Counted from the first letter of the stretch, positions 1 through 12,200 are shown. The stretch is DNA of 64,000 bases from Colocasia esculenta (GCA_014218235.1 CM024753.1:177544348-177608347), one strand, 5' to 3'. Numbers and translations: made by a program. The notes: generated from the sequence alone by a model not told the origin.

Positions 1-60
1 GGCCTAAATCTTTAGAAACCAAATATTTTACTATGTAGTATGTGATTGATTATCGAGGTC

Positions 61-345
61 AACAAGAGGACAACTTATCAATTATTGGCTCATTACGTGA
101 CCCTTAGTCATTGAGAGCAGTTGGACATATAATCGATTATAGGTGGTACTTTAATTAATTATTGACTCACTGTATTACCCTTAGTCATTGGGAGCAGTGA
201 AGCATACAATCAATTATAGGTGGTATACTAATGGATTATCTGCTTATGTGTGATCCTTAGCTATTGGGAGCAGTGAGTCACATAATCGATTATCGTAAAC
301 ACTCTATAGTATGTTAATCGATTATCTACTCATTGTGTGATATTT
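61..345. repeat. Degenerate ~77-bp tandem repeat with ATCGATTAT cores
   Basis: The phrase CCTTAG followed by CATTGGGAGCAGT recurs at about 102, 179 and 255 (spacing 77 and 76 bp). Each is followed by an AATCGATTAT core, with one diverged core (CAATCAATTAT). The array begins near the window edge, so its full extent is unknown. Confidence 0.6.
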
Positions 346-957
346 AGCTGATTACTAACAATGAGGCTCGTGATCAATTAACATGTGGCATTCTGTAGCA
401 ATTGGCACTAGGATACCCACAATTTGGTACTTTTTATGTTTATGACATATGGTCATATGGTGGGAATATAATTGTTTATATGTATACTTTAAGGGGAAAC
501 TACTCTGTTAGTGGAGTGGCAGAACATCCATTTATCCCTCATATGTGGTGAGCAACTGGGTAGATGATCAAAGAACATGCATCATGTCTCTCATACATGG
601 TGAGCAGCTGGGTAGAAGACCCCACCACCTACTTCCACATGTAGCTGTTTCGAGGAGTTTTGGAAATTTTGGGGCTTACATGTATGTGATATTCTCAAAT
701 TAGTTACTATGCGATGCCTATAGGAGAGAGTGAAGGAGAAGAACTAGGAACAAGGTGACCATCTTGGGCGATCAAGAACTCGCTTAGAAAGGTGCACCGT
801 CACTACAGGAGGTTTAAGGACTTGCATTGTCTTGTTCTTAAAGGCTTCGACCTAGAGGTAGACATGTTGAACTAGTATGTGTTACCCATAAGTTGTGCTA
901 TTTGAATCATTTAATGATCCAAGTATTATGTTCATACATTTTATTCACTGCACGTCA

Positions 958-1180
958 TGTTTTCACAAAGATCTAGCTTGGCCATGATCGAGATTTCACT
1001 ACATATTATGTTTTCATAAAGATCTAGTTTGACCATGACCTAGATTTCACTACATGTTATGTTTTCATAAAGACCCAACTTGACCATGACCTAGATTTCA
1101 TTGCATGTCATGTTTTCATAAAGATCCATCTTGAACATGACCATATTTCACTTCATCTCATGTTTTAACCAAGATATAAA
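958..1180. repeat. 51-bp tandem repeat, about 4.3 copies
   Basis: Units starting TGTTTTC(A) occur at 958, 1009, 1060, 1111 and 1161, giving periods of 51, 51, 51 and 50 bp. Each unit continues with AAAGATC, then a (C)TTGACCATGACC-like block, then AGATTTCACT. Copies differ by a few substitutions. It may be a minisatellite in an unrecognised retroelement. Confidence 0.8.
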
Positions 1181-1314
1181 TTAGTCATGACCCACACCTT
1201 TTAAAATCTGAAGTAAATCAAGCTTATGGACATTGTTGTCCTAAGAGATATTTTGGGCTACCCCATAGTTAGTGTCCAATACGGGATGCCAATCATGTAT
1301 CCATGGATGGCGAT

Positions 1315-4258
1315 TGTAACATCGCGATTTTTCGGATCCATGTTTGATGAGTCCGGTGTGGTGCCCTTAGCCAATGTGGGGTCATTGGGCCTTGGTTGTG
1401 GCTTTCAACTGTTGTGCGGGTGTCGTGGGCCTATGGTTTCAGCCCATTTAGGCAGCTGATTTTCTGGTGTGAATGGCGACGGAGTAGGTCGTCGCGTTCA
1501 AATCGCGACGGCTACCCCCGTCACGATTCACTGAACCGCCTTTCCAGTGCACGGCGTGTTTGGCGACGGTTTGGTCCGTCGCGTTTAATGCATGTTAAAT
1601 GCAACGTCTGCCTCTGTCGCGATTTTGAATGTGAATTTAATGCTCTGTTTTGGGCCAGACAGAGCAAGGTGGCTCTGTCCGGCGGAGAGGAGGAGGTTTT
1701 GCGGTTCTTTTGGTGTTTTCGGCTTTCAGGTGGCTGGCTCGGTGCGGATTCTATGTGAGGAGGACGCCTAGAGCGTGGACTTGCCGGCGGTGTTGTGTTT
1801 CTTGCATTCTGCAAGTTCTTCGAGTTGGTAGGGAGACTTCCTCTTTTATTTTGAGTTATTTAAGTGGTTTACAGCTTTAAAAGCATGATATGATGGTGTA
1901 TGGTAGCTCAGCTTTTGTTTTACGAACTTATGTGTGAGTTGCATGGTGTGTGGATGAGTTTCTATAGGGGAATGGGGTTCAGCTGTTCGCCTGGTAAGGC
2001 GACAGTTTGAACCGTCGCGTTTGGATGAGAACGCGACGGGATGGTCCGTCGTGTTTCTCTTCCGATTGTTTAGCTTGTATAGGTTGTCTAAAATGCGGCC
2101 GGTAGGTCTGTCGCATTTCTATATCGAATGTCCGTGAGGCGATGCTTTGGGGTGTCGTGTTTCTTCTGTTTTGAGTGGTTTGGTGTAATCGCGACAGAGT
2201 GGGCCGTCGCGATTTACACTCCGACTATCGACGTAGTAGTGTTTGGCCTAAAGGCGACGTATCGGGCCATCGCATTCTGGTCGCGACGCTGGGCCCTGTC
2301 GTGTTAAGTTTGGAATCTCGACCATTGAGGTCATCGCATTTCTGAAGGCGACATCTGTGTCTGTCGCGATTTAGCTTCCGAAGTGTGTTTGTAATGGTTG
2401 GGCTATGATGGTCTGGTGTGGACCTAACCGTGGCTGTTTAAGATTGTTTTAAGTTGATTATTGCTAGTAAAGCATGTTATAGGTTTAATGGTTTGGTTAA
2501 TTAGTAAGTTATGTTGATTACATCATTTATGTTAATTATGTTAATGTTGTGGTTTATGTACGTAAAGTGTGTTGCTATAGAGGTCATGAAATGACCAATG
2601 ACAAGCGAGGTTATAGTATGGTCAAGTGGTTCATGTGTATAATGGTGTCTAGTTGCTTGGAGGTCACATGGTGACCAGTGACGAGCCAATTATGTTAAGC
2701 ATATCGTGGTATAAGTTTTACCGGTGTGTTAAGTGATCAGCATGGTTTGTGTGTTGCCGAGTGTGGTGGTCCGACGCCTATTCCAGAATGCCTCTCTAGT
2801 CGGGTACCCTAGGTTCTCTGTGAGCTAGTCACGTTGTTTTTGTTGTGGTCGGGGTTTGTCCTGGTAGTATATGTACCGCCGAGGCCTGTGTCGTCTTCTT
2901 GGACACCCTCACTCCTGTGTTTGAGGTATACATCTGGCGGAGGGAAAGACGGCAATGGGGCAGCGACTCGTGGTGTACTCGGTCGCTTGTAGCGCGCTCG
3001 TGGTTGGGGGACGAACACCAGTAGACGTACTGGTCTCCAACTAGTCCTGTGTTTCCAGTGCCTCACTTTAGGGAGCTCCGGCCAAAGTCCTTAAAGGTTC
3101 TAGGCATGTGCCTGCAGCTGTGTGGTATGCAGGTGTGGTGTTGGTTAGGCTCCACTGTTCTTTGGCTTTACTGAACGGCAATTAGACCTTTCGTCCTTGA
3201 CTGCGAGACTGAGAGGTAAATCTTGTGTTGTGTTGTCCGAGTTGGATATTGGCGTCATGAACAAGTAGTCCATTCCCGTGTGGTGGCGTCGTTCTTTCTG
3301 ACTCGTGTTTTGCCCGTGGTTGCAGCTTGTAAGTGGCGACTCACCGGTTGTGGTTTCGACTTGTTGTAGTGTGTCCTATTGTGGCACTGTAGTGGTTGTG
3401 GTTTTTGCCTAGATACCTCGTGGTAGTAGGTACCTGTACCCCGTGTGGGTAGTTATTTGTTGTGGTACGCCGTGTACCAGTCTTTTTCAGGTGTTGAGGT
3501 GCAGCTGTGCTCCATGGAGGTCGTGTTGCAGAACCTTCCACTTGTTGTGTTGTACCCTTTTGAGGGTAGTCTTTCGGAGTGTTCGTTGTTTTAGGGTATA
3601 GTGGACTTCCTCTTTGTTGGCAGTCCTGCTACCTTTGTGCTTGTGGTTCGCCTGTGAGGCTTGTGGCCTAGGCATTGCTCTTTTTGTTGTGGACTGGTGT
3701 TTCTGTACTAGTCATGTTGGTTTCTTTAGTTTCTGTAGACTGTGTTAGGTAGTGAGTTTTATTTAATTGCAGTGTTAAATATGTTTAATGTGATAATGTT
3801 GTGGTTTGGCTATCGGTGTTGCCTGTGAGACCCTTTGTGGTTGAGGTCTCTTCAGTTTTCAGTTGTTGTTTTGGGAGGTCCCTGCTGAGCCTGTGACTTG
3901 TTGAGGCCCACACCCTTATAGTTCTTTTTAGGTGCTAGCCGTGTATTGGCTCCCAGTGGCATTTGTGGCAGACTTGTACCACCAACAATTGAGTCGTAGT
4001 TAGTGTTGTGTGAGCTTTGCTCCCTCAGGGTATGCCCCATGTAGTTGTACTTTTCTCTTGGACATGTAATAATATATTGGGACAGTGTAATGTGTTGTGA
4101 ATGAATATGAGAACATGTACTTTCTTGTGTCTTATATTATTATGATTGTCTTTTATATTCTTACTGGACAGTTGTGTGAAATATCCCTTGCGAGACTTCG
4201 GTCTGATCGCGAGAGGTGGATGGAGCTTTATTGGGCATAAATATATAGGGTCGCTACA
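1315..4258 (+). mobile_element. LTR A: solo LTR of a large Ty3/gypsy-type family
   Basis: The unit starts TGTAACATCGCG and ends CGCTACA, matching the reverse complement of LTR B (12201-15901) in both terminal and internal blocks. A shared block near 2790-3010 (a CTCTCTAGTCGGGTA segment and a GCGCGCTCGTGGTTGGGGGAC-like segment) recurs in B and in C. The flanks are GCGAT on the left and ACAAT on the right, which differ by two G-to-A changes and fit an aged 5-bp target duplication. No primer site follows and no polypurine tract precedes, so a solo LTR is the best reading. The TGAGCC/GAGGCCCAC segment near 3880-3910 resembles Tekay/Del chromovirus LTRs; that lineage call is tentative. Confidence 0.7.
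1476..2367. repeat. Array of 13 fixed-geometry dyads GCGAC-N10-GTCGC in LTR A
   Basis: Thirteen imperfect inverted repeats, each exactly 20 bp (5-bp arm, 10-nt spacer, 5-bp arm), lie at 1476, 1505, 1563, 1601, 1999, 2033, 2095, 2139, 2191, 2254, 2283, 2318 and 2348 (left ends). Arms are GCGAC and GTCGC with occasional single changes, many of them CpG-decay types. The 10-nt spacers differ from copy to copy, and distances between dyads are irregular (29 to 63 bp within clusters), so this is not a simple tandem array. Right flanks are usually RTTT. A related longer dyad, GACAGAGC-N6-GCTCTGTC, lies at 1658-1679. Confidence 0.85.
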
Positions 4259-5929
4259 ACAATCATCTGTTAGATCTGAAAGTCAAACCTTGGTCTAGTG
4301 GATGGTGGGATATTTACTTTCACTTTTGCCCAATTGAGTAAGACCAATGCTATTTGTCTAGGTATATGGGTATTTGTCTTGCTCCTTATGTTGTGGTTTG
4401 GATGCATGCTTAGCATAAGTGAAAGTTTAAGTTTAATTTCATTTGATCTGATTTTGTAAACTTTGGACTAAACCTGTTAATATGAAGTGGTCTAACTAAT
4501 TAAGTTAAATATCTAATCTAGTTTTAGCACACCACATTCGATTATGCTTTATCCTATTAAGATTCTTAGGCCACTGTGTTATAAAACTTGTTAAGCATAT
4601 GATATCTTAATTTGAAGACTATGCATAAGAACAAGTTATGTTTGCCTTGATACATTGTTTTTGGTTGGTGTTATATGTTTAGAATGTGATTAACTCGTGA
4701 TTTTTATATGACTGAAATATGTTTTGAGGTCATTATTATATAGTAATCATATATTAGTTCAAAATGTGTCTATTGGGTCTTAAGACTGACACGTAAATTA
4801 ACATTTTTAGGAGGTTCGAAAGATTAGGGAGTTTTTGGACTCCAACAAAAGAGTGTTGAAGCAAGATCTAGGGGGAGTGAACCTATTGCACTGTGGATAG
4901 AGTAAGTTATATTTTCCCATGTTGGGTGATATTTTGTAATCTCAAACAATTCTAGGTATTAGAAGTGTTATTATTGATGATATATATATATATATAAGGT
5001 TAATGCAAACTATGTAAGGATTTTAATGGATTTGGTATGGAGGTGTTCAGTTTACTTGATGGTTGGCTAATGTGCCTTGTGATAAGTCTAAACTTACAAC
5101 ATACGTTAATATGTGCGTGTGTGATCCCCAATTTGGTCTTCTGTTTAGGGAAAAGGTTTTCACATAATATGTCAACTTTTTTGGCATTCTTAATTCCAAC
5201 AATCGAATTAACTAATTATCACAGTTAATTTACTTCTTTCTTTCTTTTGTCCAATCTTCACTTGAACACATAAAAATGATGCCATAAAAGGTGTAATATA
5301 ACAAGGGACATGGAGTATCTTTTCTCACATAAACAAAATTGCACTTATCCCATATGCCTCCCCCTCTTAAGAAGGGTTGGGAATGTGAGTTTCATGTTCA
5401 TATTAAACCATAAATTTATAACTAATCAAATCGAAGTGCTCTTCATAAATACCATTATAGATAAAATATCACTTAGAAGGAGAGAGGGCCATATATTCAA
5501 ATATTTCATCTTAATGAGACTTGCGTCAAAGTAAATGATCAGATCTATAGGTAAAATATTGGAAAACACTTATTGCACTTGTCAATTTCACTTTCGAATA
5601 CGTTTTTGGCCTTTTCATTAGTCAATGCATTGAGAGTATATTATACCTACCGAATAAAATCTAGCTAGAAGCATAATTGACAAGTATAATAAATATATTT
5701 TTAAAATTAATATCATAGTTGATGCTAAAAATGGATGTTGAAGAGGGTTGATCTCGAATTGAATTGTAGACCATCGGATGATCTTGGGATTGAAACAATT
5801 GCAAGTACTATTCTCCCATCAAATGTAAATCTATATAAGAAACAACAGATCATGGATCTTAGGATGAGGGCCTTAGGGAAAATCCTCTGATATCTAAACC
5901 AATAAGGGACAAGAGATCAAAGTAAGAGG
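4259..5929. other. Unassigned non-coding DNA
   Basis: About 1.7 kb of AT-rich sequence without a credible gene. Open frames near 5037 and 5310 are short and match nothing I know. A TA microsatellite lies at 4981-4996. This is the left flank into which Sirevirus 1 inserted. Confidence 0.5.
4981..4996. repeat. (TA)8 microsatellite
   Basis: Eight uninterrupted TA units. Confidence 0.95.
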
Positions 5930-5934
5930 GAGAG
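5930..5934. repeat. Target-site duplication (left), GAGAG
   Basis: GAGAG directly precedes the TGTTGCCC end of Sirevirus 1. The identical GAGAG at 23050-23054 directly follows its other end, fixing both boundaries of the element. Confidence 0.95.
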
Positions 5935-8198
5935 TGTTGCCCAGCTAGCAAGCCCAGAGGGGGGGGTGAATGAGATTCTCAAAAAATATTGAGAACCTAA
6001 AATCTGTTCACAAAGAGATTAACAAAAACACTTCGATAGATGTTAGTGTTAGTAAAGATAAACAACAAACACACAAAGGCAATCACACTACACAAGGATT
6101 TATCCTGGTTCGGATCCCCTCTCCTTAGGAGTCCTACATCCAGTCCCTGAGCAACAACTCAAACTTTCACTACCCAAGGGTATAGTCCCCCTTATGGACC
6201 TTTACACACCCAGTCACAGCTGGTCTTCTCTTCACAACCCGAAGAGGAAACACACCACCCTGGATACCACCAGGTCTTCCTTCTACTCGAAGGGAACACA
6301 CACCCTGGAACCCCCAGGTCTTCCTTCAACACGAAGGGAACACAAGAATGTGAAATGAGATCAAGCCCCTAGATCAAGCTTATACAATGCTAGATCTGAA
6401 GCTAAGACTGAGAGGGATAGTTCTATAGTGAGGGACACTCTCAGTTTATAGAAGCTCTCAAGACTAACACAATGAATGCAGAGAGGTAAGAGCTAAACAA
6501 TCAGAGGAGTGAGCCTTGGCTCTTCGAGATGCTCGCAGAAAAACTTGTGAAAGATTGTAGTTAGTATTCTCAATCTCAAAGTTGTTTTCTTCTAGAACTT
6601 CAGTCTTCTTTATATATCTTCTATTTGAAATTTAAACGTTGAAGTGCCCGTTGTCTCTAAGCTTATGTTTACGTTAGACTGCATGCCATTGTAGAGCTTC
6701 TTGTTCAATGGTCTTCATGCATGCAAAGAGAGAAGATATTCTGTAATATCCTTTGGCTTCTATTTTGTCCAACGTTGTATGACGAGTGCTGTCAGAGACC
6801 TGCACGTATTACAAGCTTAAACAATAGACAGCTAAGCTGTCTCTTGTTGTCAGTCAACATTAGATTGATTTTATATAGAAATAGAAGTTCCATTCTGTTC
6901 TTCTAAAAAGATGATTACAGAATAAGTATGAAAATAGAAGATATTGTTTGCATGCACTGTAGTGATACGTTCAGTCATAATAAATGCATGGATGTCAGAA
7001 ATATCTACGTGAAGACTTTGACTTTGCAACGTATTAAAAAATGAGCTCGAAAATCAAATCATTATTTTCACATGGAATCGTTATATGCATGACTTATGAA
7101 ATCGTTGTGAGTGAATCGTTGTGCACTCATAAGTAAACTTATACACAAATCGTTATACATTAATAACTAAATCGTTATATAGACAAATCGTTGTGACTCC
7201 ATAAGCAAATTGTTATGCACAAGTTGTTATAATCAAATCGTTAAAGACAATGTGAATGAATCGTTGTTTGCTGTATCGAATCGTTACAGCGACCAAGTCG
7301 TTATGTAACTTGATGAATCGTTACAGTAACAGGGTTGTTATGTAACTTATCGAATCGTTACTGGGATCAAATCGTTTTGAAACTTGATGAGTCGTTGTGA
7401 CACTAAAATCGTTGTTCTCACTTATCAAATCGATGTGAGAGTAAAGCGTTGTTCTTTCTTAAGAAATCGATGTGATCACTTATCGAATCATTATGGAAGC
7501 AAATCGTTATGAATACTTAACGAATCGTTATTAAAGTAAATCGTTATGATCACTTAAGAAATCATTACGAAAGCAAGTCGTTGCGATCACTTACTGAATC
7601 GTTGTGAGAGCAAATCGTTGCGATCACTTACCGAATCGTTGTGAGGGCAAATCGTTCCGATCACTTACCGAATCATTGTGAGAGAAAATCGTTGCGATCA
7701 CTTACCGAATCATTGTGAGGGCAAATCGTTGTGATCACTTACCGAATCGTTGTGAGAGCAAATCGTTGCGATCACTTACCGAATCGTTGTGAGGGCAAAT
7801 CGTTGCGATCACTTACCGAATCGTTGTGAGGGCAAATCGTTGCGATCACTTGTCGAATCGTTGTGAGGGCAAATCGTTCTGATCACTTACCGAATCGTTG
7901 TGAGAGCAAATCGTTGAGATCACTTACCGAATCGTTGTGAGGGCAAATCGTTGCGATCACTTACCGAATCGTTGTGAGCAAGAAGGGATTCGATCTGTAC
8001 TTAGAGAAATTTCATGCTTGAATTTTGAAATAGCTACAGTGTGATGAATACTTACTTGAATGACTTATTTTTCCTTGGTTTATTTCCTGTGCTCAAATCT
8101 TGTAGAAAGTATGTTAGATTTTACCAATATCTGAGTTTTGTTAATCACCAAAATAGATATGTAATTAATTTAAATTACATGGGACAAACTGATCATCA
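5935..8198 (-). repeat. 3' LTR of Sirevirus 1 (2264 bp)
   Basis: Begins TGTTGCCCAGC and ends GATCATCA on the plus strand, matching 21116-23049 along its length. It keeps the block shared by all Sirevirus LTRs here: a G-run, then GGTGAAT, then TTATCCTGGTT and GTCCTAC(A/G)TCCAGTCCC. It is 330 bp longer than its partner, almost exactly accounted for by nine extra 37-bp units (7571-7980). Confidence 0.95.
7571..7980. repeat. 37-bp tandem array, 11 units (expanded copy)
   Basis: The unit reads AAATCGTTGCGATCACTTAC then CGAATCGTTGTGAGGGC. Eleven units occur here against two at the same place in the partner LTR (22759-22827). Upstream (7070-7570) is a more degenerate region with the same ATCGTTRTGA core. 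Confidence 0.95.
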
Positions 8199-8281
8199 AT
8201 CTCCCCTTTTTGGTGATGAAAAAACTTGACAATAAGCATATATGTGTTTTAGAATGTTATATTTCTCCCCCTTTTTGTCAT
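8199..8281 (-). other. Duplicated polypurine tracts of Sirevirus 1
   Basis: Read on the minus strand, an ACCAAAAAGGGGAGA tract abuts the 3' LTR and a second AAAAAGGGGGAGAAA tract lies about 65 bp upstream (8262-8281). Polypurine tracts prime plus-strand DNA synthesis. Repetition of the tract before the 3' LTR is a recognised Sirevirus feature. Confidence 0.9.
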
Positions 8282-8527
8282 TAAGCAAAAAGTTAAACTG
8301 TGAGACGAAGAAGAAGAGAGATGAGAGCACAAATAGAGAAACAAAGATATTTATTGAGCATTGGAGGGTTCAGAGAGATAGAAGGCAGGAGACAAGAGAG
8401 ATGCAAAGCGTCGAATGACAGGTAGTGCTTGACGTTCCTGCTCTTCAAAATAGGCTTGAAATGCTCCAAGCTCAATGCGATAGGAGGGTCCCATGGTGGG
8501 AGCCATCCTCTTGATGTGAAGCTGTCT
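8282..8527. other. 3' untranslated segment of Sirevirus 1
   Basis: Sequence between the env-like gene and the polypurine tracts. An open frame here is in a different frame from the env-like gene and looks like chance. Confidence 0.6.
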
Positions 8528-11500
8528 CTAATCCGATATGAAATCCCCATATTTGTCGGTGCCAAGAGCTGCCTTGTAATAGGTGAAGGAACCAAAACTG
8601 GCAAACTGAAGAAACTGATCAATTTTAAAGGGATAGAAGATCTGATGCTGCCGAAGTTCCTTCTTCAAGTCTAGAAAGACCCTGTATCGTTCTTCCCATT
8701 TCATGAAGGAGTCCTGGACAAGGTGAAGAGAGTTGGCATCCAAAAAGTCATCGGGAGTCAGAAGAGGTTGATGAGAACGGACCTGAGAAGCATTTAGCTC
8801 TTGAAGCTGTTGAGCTGATAATGGATAGAGCTTTTCCCAATCAGCAGGCGACAACCTTTCACACTCAAGATAGAATAGGGCAAGGAGGTTATCTTGCCTG
8901 GCCATAACCTGAGCAGCTTGCTCAAACTTGAGTATGCCCACAGAGGAATCCATGATCAGGAAGTGAAGCGGAGGAAGGAACAGTACATCAGGAATCGCCA
9001 AAGTGGCAAAGTCAACTTGGAGAGGTTCGGTGTGAGAAGCCCTAGAACTGAGAGCACGGATAGCTTGCCTGAACTGACCCAGCTGCACTTCTGGAATGCT
9101 ATTAAGATAGCAGTAATCGCAGTACATTTTGTAGTGCCAGATGAACTTGATTTCCTTCTGAATGAAAGGTCCAAAAAGATTTTTATGGTGAATCTAAAAC
9201 CATTCGAAGAGAGGGAGAGGAGCTTCTCTGGGTGGATATCTGGCAGCTTGAACATGACGAAATTGATTGTACAGATCTATGTTGCTCCGAGCCCACTGCT
9301 CTTCAGTTTTGGCTTCAGTCATGGAGAAAATTTTTGACTGTTGAGCCTTTGGAAGAAAGGCATAAGGAAAAATGGTATTGAGATGAGCCGAAATATTTTG
9401 GAAGGGAAGGCCAAAGAGGTGAGCAAACACTATCTTTTGAAGATATTCCTCATAGATAGATTGTTGCTTATTGGTGATAGAAAGAGAAAACTAAAGTGGA
9501 GGATAACATGGTTCAGAAGAGACAATATGGGTGGAAGTGAGACTCCTCTTCTTAGGAACAGGGCTGGAAGAGCCCGTCCTATGAGAATGGGTCCCAACAT
9601 CCAGGACTGAACGAAGTATTGCTACTTTAAATTCATCCTTGATGTCCTGGATTTCTGTGTGAGCTAATTGGGCACCCTTAGGAATAATAGTAATAAAAGA
9701 AGGAGATGTACGTGGATGGAAGAGGGATTCAGGGGTGATGGAAGGAAGATCAGATGGTCCTGAAGAAGAAGGACCAGTAGAAGAGGCTCCAGTTGAAGAA
9801 GATGCGGGAGGAACCTCGGCAGAAGATAAGGGTGGAGGAATTATGGTGGAGGAGGTAGGAGATGAAGGAGTTTGGGAAGAGAAAGGTGCAGGTGAGGAAA
9901 TGGTTCTAGAGCGGGGTCGTTTGAAGGTGGTAGGAGCTGGAGGAGCAGTGGATGAAGTGGGTGGAGAAGGAGGGGCTGGAGTTGGAAGAGAGGAAAAGAC
10001 AGAGGGCTCTGGAGCTACAGCTGGTTCTTCTTCTCTTACAGCCACAGATTCCTCTTGAGGTGAAGCATCCTCTGCCGGCCCCGCTGGCTCAGTTCCCTCA
10101 GAAACAACCACTTATTCAATGTGAACATCCTCAACAAGAGTGGGCCTTGATGGCCCTGCTGGATTTTCAGACAAAGGCCCAGATGGCCGCTCTTCCTCTT
10201 GCTGCTGTTCTGCAATGACAGGCCCCGATGGCCTAGCTTCATCATCCTCAGAAGCCCTTGAAGGTTCAAACTGATCAGCATTAATTTGCCATGATGGCCT
10301 ATCACTCTCTTCACTTGGCCCTGAAAGCCTGCACTACTAGAAGGAGGGGCATGAGATGGTAAATGCTCCCTCACAATAGCTGGCAAATCCACAAGCATTT
10401 TCCTCATACTGTCATAATCTTTCCGTGAGCTTTCAAGTTCAGATGACAGTGCCCCTAATTCACGGACATATGAGCTTTGACAGATAAAAATGGAGGCTAT
10501 ATCCGACCTCATGGAACACAAAATTTTCCCTTGCTCATTCAGGCGCTCAACAATAGGTTTCAAATTGAATTTCAACTTCTTTTTCCCTGACCTCCTTGTT
10601 GACTTACTGGTGAGGAGAAGGACTTCTTTAGCCACACCTTTTCCTTTGACTTTTCTTGCCCTAACAACGGGCTCCACAACATCATCATTGTCTTCTGAAG
10701 CACTCTCAACGAGCCCTTCTCTGAGATGATCATCAATGGGGGCAGTAGCATTGTGCTCCCCCTGAGCTGCTGCCTGCTCATCAATAGATTTCTCCCCCTC
10801 AATAGGAGCATCTTCCACAATTATGTTGTCATGAGCAATTTCTTGCTCCCCCTGACTGGGAGCCTCCTCCATGGTGATTTCCTCAGTATGGTCTGGAGGC
10901 ACATCTTCTGCCACTTGATCACCACCAATAACTGGCTCCTCCTGAGTGCCTTGGATGGAGCCCAGCACACTCCTGAGTACAGAGGCTACTCGGGAAGAGG
11001 GAGGAATATCCTCTGAACTATGCCCAACGGGCTCAATGTCCTCTGGGGGAATATCCTCAATCCTGCTGCTAGATTCTGCTGTTGCTGCTGCTGCTTCCAC
11101 AGATGGTGCTGCTGCTCTTTCTGCTGGTGCTGTTGCTACTTCTTCTACAGTTGGTGCTTCTACTGCTGCTGCTCCTAGTTCTGCTGCTGCCGGAACGACT
11201 TGTTCCTCTTGAATCACAGGAATTTCTCCAGCAGCTTCCTGGTCTTCTTGGGCTTCACCAATGATGGCTTCACCCTCAGCCACAGAAGTTTTTGACCACA
11301 CACCATTAACAATAGAAAATCCACTTTTCCTTAAGTTTCTGCTGCGGATTGCCTACCCCATCTTTTTTGAAATATCTCCCACCACACTGATGCCATAATG
11401 CTGAAAAATTTTGGTCAGGAGATGGGCATAGGGTAGAGATACATTCAGCTTACTCTTTGTATCCCATACCTGTGCACTAGCAAATTTCATCCTTTCTAAT

Positions 11501-12093
11501 ATTACTTCTGCCGTGTTGATACTTTGATTCTGGATAGCCCAGAACATCAGGTCGGAGTCCGCCTTGGTGCAGGTGGAGAAGGTGGCACTCCTAGGGACTA
11601 CTATTTGATACACAATGAAATGCAATAGGCGATTAAATGTACTCAACTGGTTGATATCTAGTTTACCATCCTTCAATCTGTATTCGGGACCAACAATCCC
11701 TAATCCTTTCGCCTGGATATCCACAGTGTGAACTCCACTGCGTCCGGAGGTAGTCACACCAAAGAGTGATGCCAATAGATCTCGTGTGACCCTAATCTGA
11801 GTTCCCTTGACCATGGAAGTCAAGGTCCTGTCTTCCTCTGTCTTCAAACATACATAGAAAGCTTTTACAAGGTCCGAATAACTTACTTCTGATAGGGTGG
11901 CAATCTTTGTCCACTTCAATCTGTCCATAACTGTGACGATACTGCCCATTCTGTTCTTCTGCAAGTCAGCCACATCCACTGCTTTGTGTCCGTAAAGCTT
12001 GGTCTTTACCGAAGCAAATCTTTCCTACTGCTCGTCCGTAAGAAATGCAGTTCTATATCCCCCAACGCTACCAGAAACACCAGAAGAGGCCAT
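8528..12093 (-). pseudogene. Sirevirus env-like gene (third ORF), broken
   Basis: A long gene between RNase H and the 3' LTR, where Sireviruses carry an env-like ORF. It opens with ATG at 12093 (MASSGVSG). The N-terminal domain (to about 11353) resembles the 'putative plant transposon protein' domain of plant retroelements; the LPYAHLLTKIFQHYG stretch near its end is typical. Next come an acidic Glu/Ala-rich part, a Lys/Arg-rich segment, a short predicted coiled coil (about 10400-10500), a Pro/Ser-rich low-complexity region with PSGP repeats (about 9700-10300), and a C-terminal domain ending at 8528. Breaks: stop codons near 12028, 11353, 10112, 9491 and 9194 and a frameshift near 10335; the first two look like CAG-to-TAG changes. 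I see no convincing signal peptide or membrane anchor. 'Env-like' is a positional name and its function is unknown. Confidence 0.8.
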
Positions 12094-12200
12094 AGTTTTG
12101 GATGGAAAGAGTTTCTGGAGGACTGGAAAGAGAAATGGAACGAGAACCCTCAAGAAATTTCAAGCGGGAAGCAGTTGGAAGCTTGAAATCTCAGAGAGTC
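12094..12200 (-). other. Leader of env-like gene
   Basis: About 107 bp between the env-like ATG and the insertion point of LTR B. It belongs to Sirevirus 1. The last five bases (GAGTC, 12196-12200) are duplicated at 15902-15906. Confidence 0.7.

Larger units (their letters stand above)
1..1314. other. Unassigned repeat-rich DNA, no gene
   Basis: No convincing coding region is present; open frames here are short and match no family I recognise. The stretch holds two tandem arrays described separately (about 61-345 and 958-1180). The sequence between them is AT-rich and looks like old retroelement DNA, but I could not assign ends or a family. Confidence 0.5.

Noticed and set aside
7070..7980. 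Possible CRISPR-like or centromeric satellite array
   Set aside because: The period is 37 bp without unique spacers, it sits inside an LTR, and it is present in both LTRs. It is an LTR-internal minisatellite.
9491..10111. Pro/Ser-rich protein considered as a host cell-wall or extensin-like gene
   Set aside because: It is in line with the Sirevirus env-like gene, between its N- and C-terminal parts and inside the element's boundaries.
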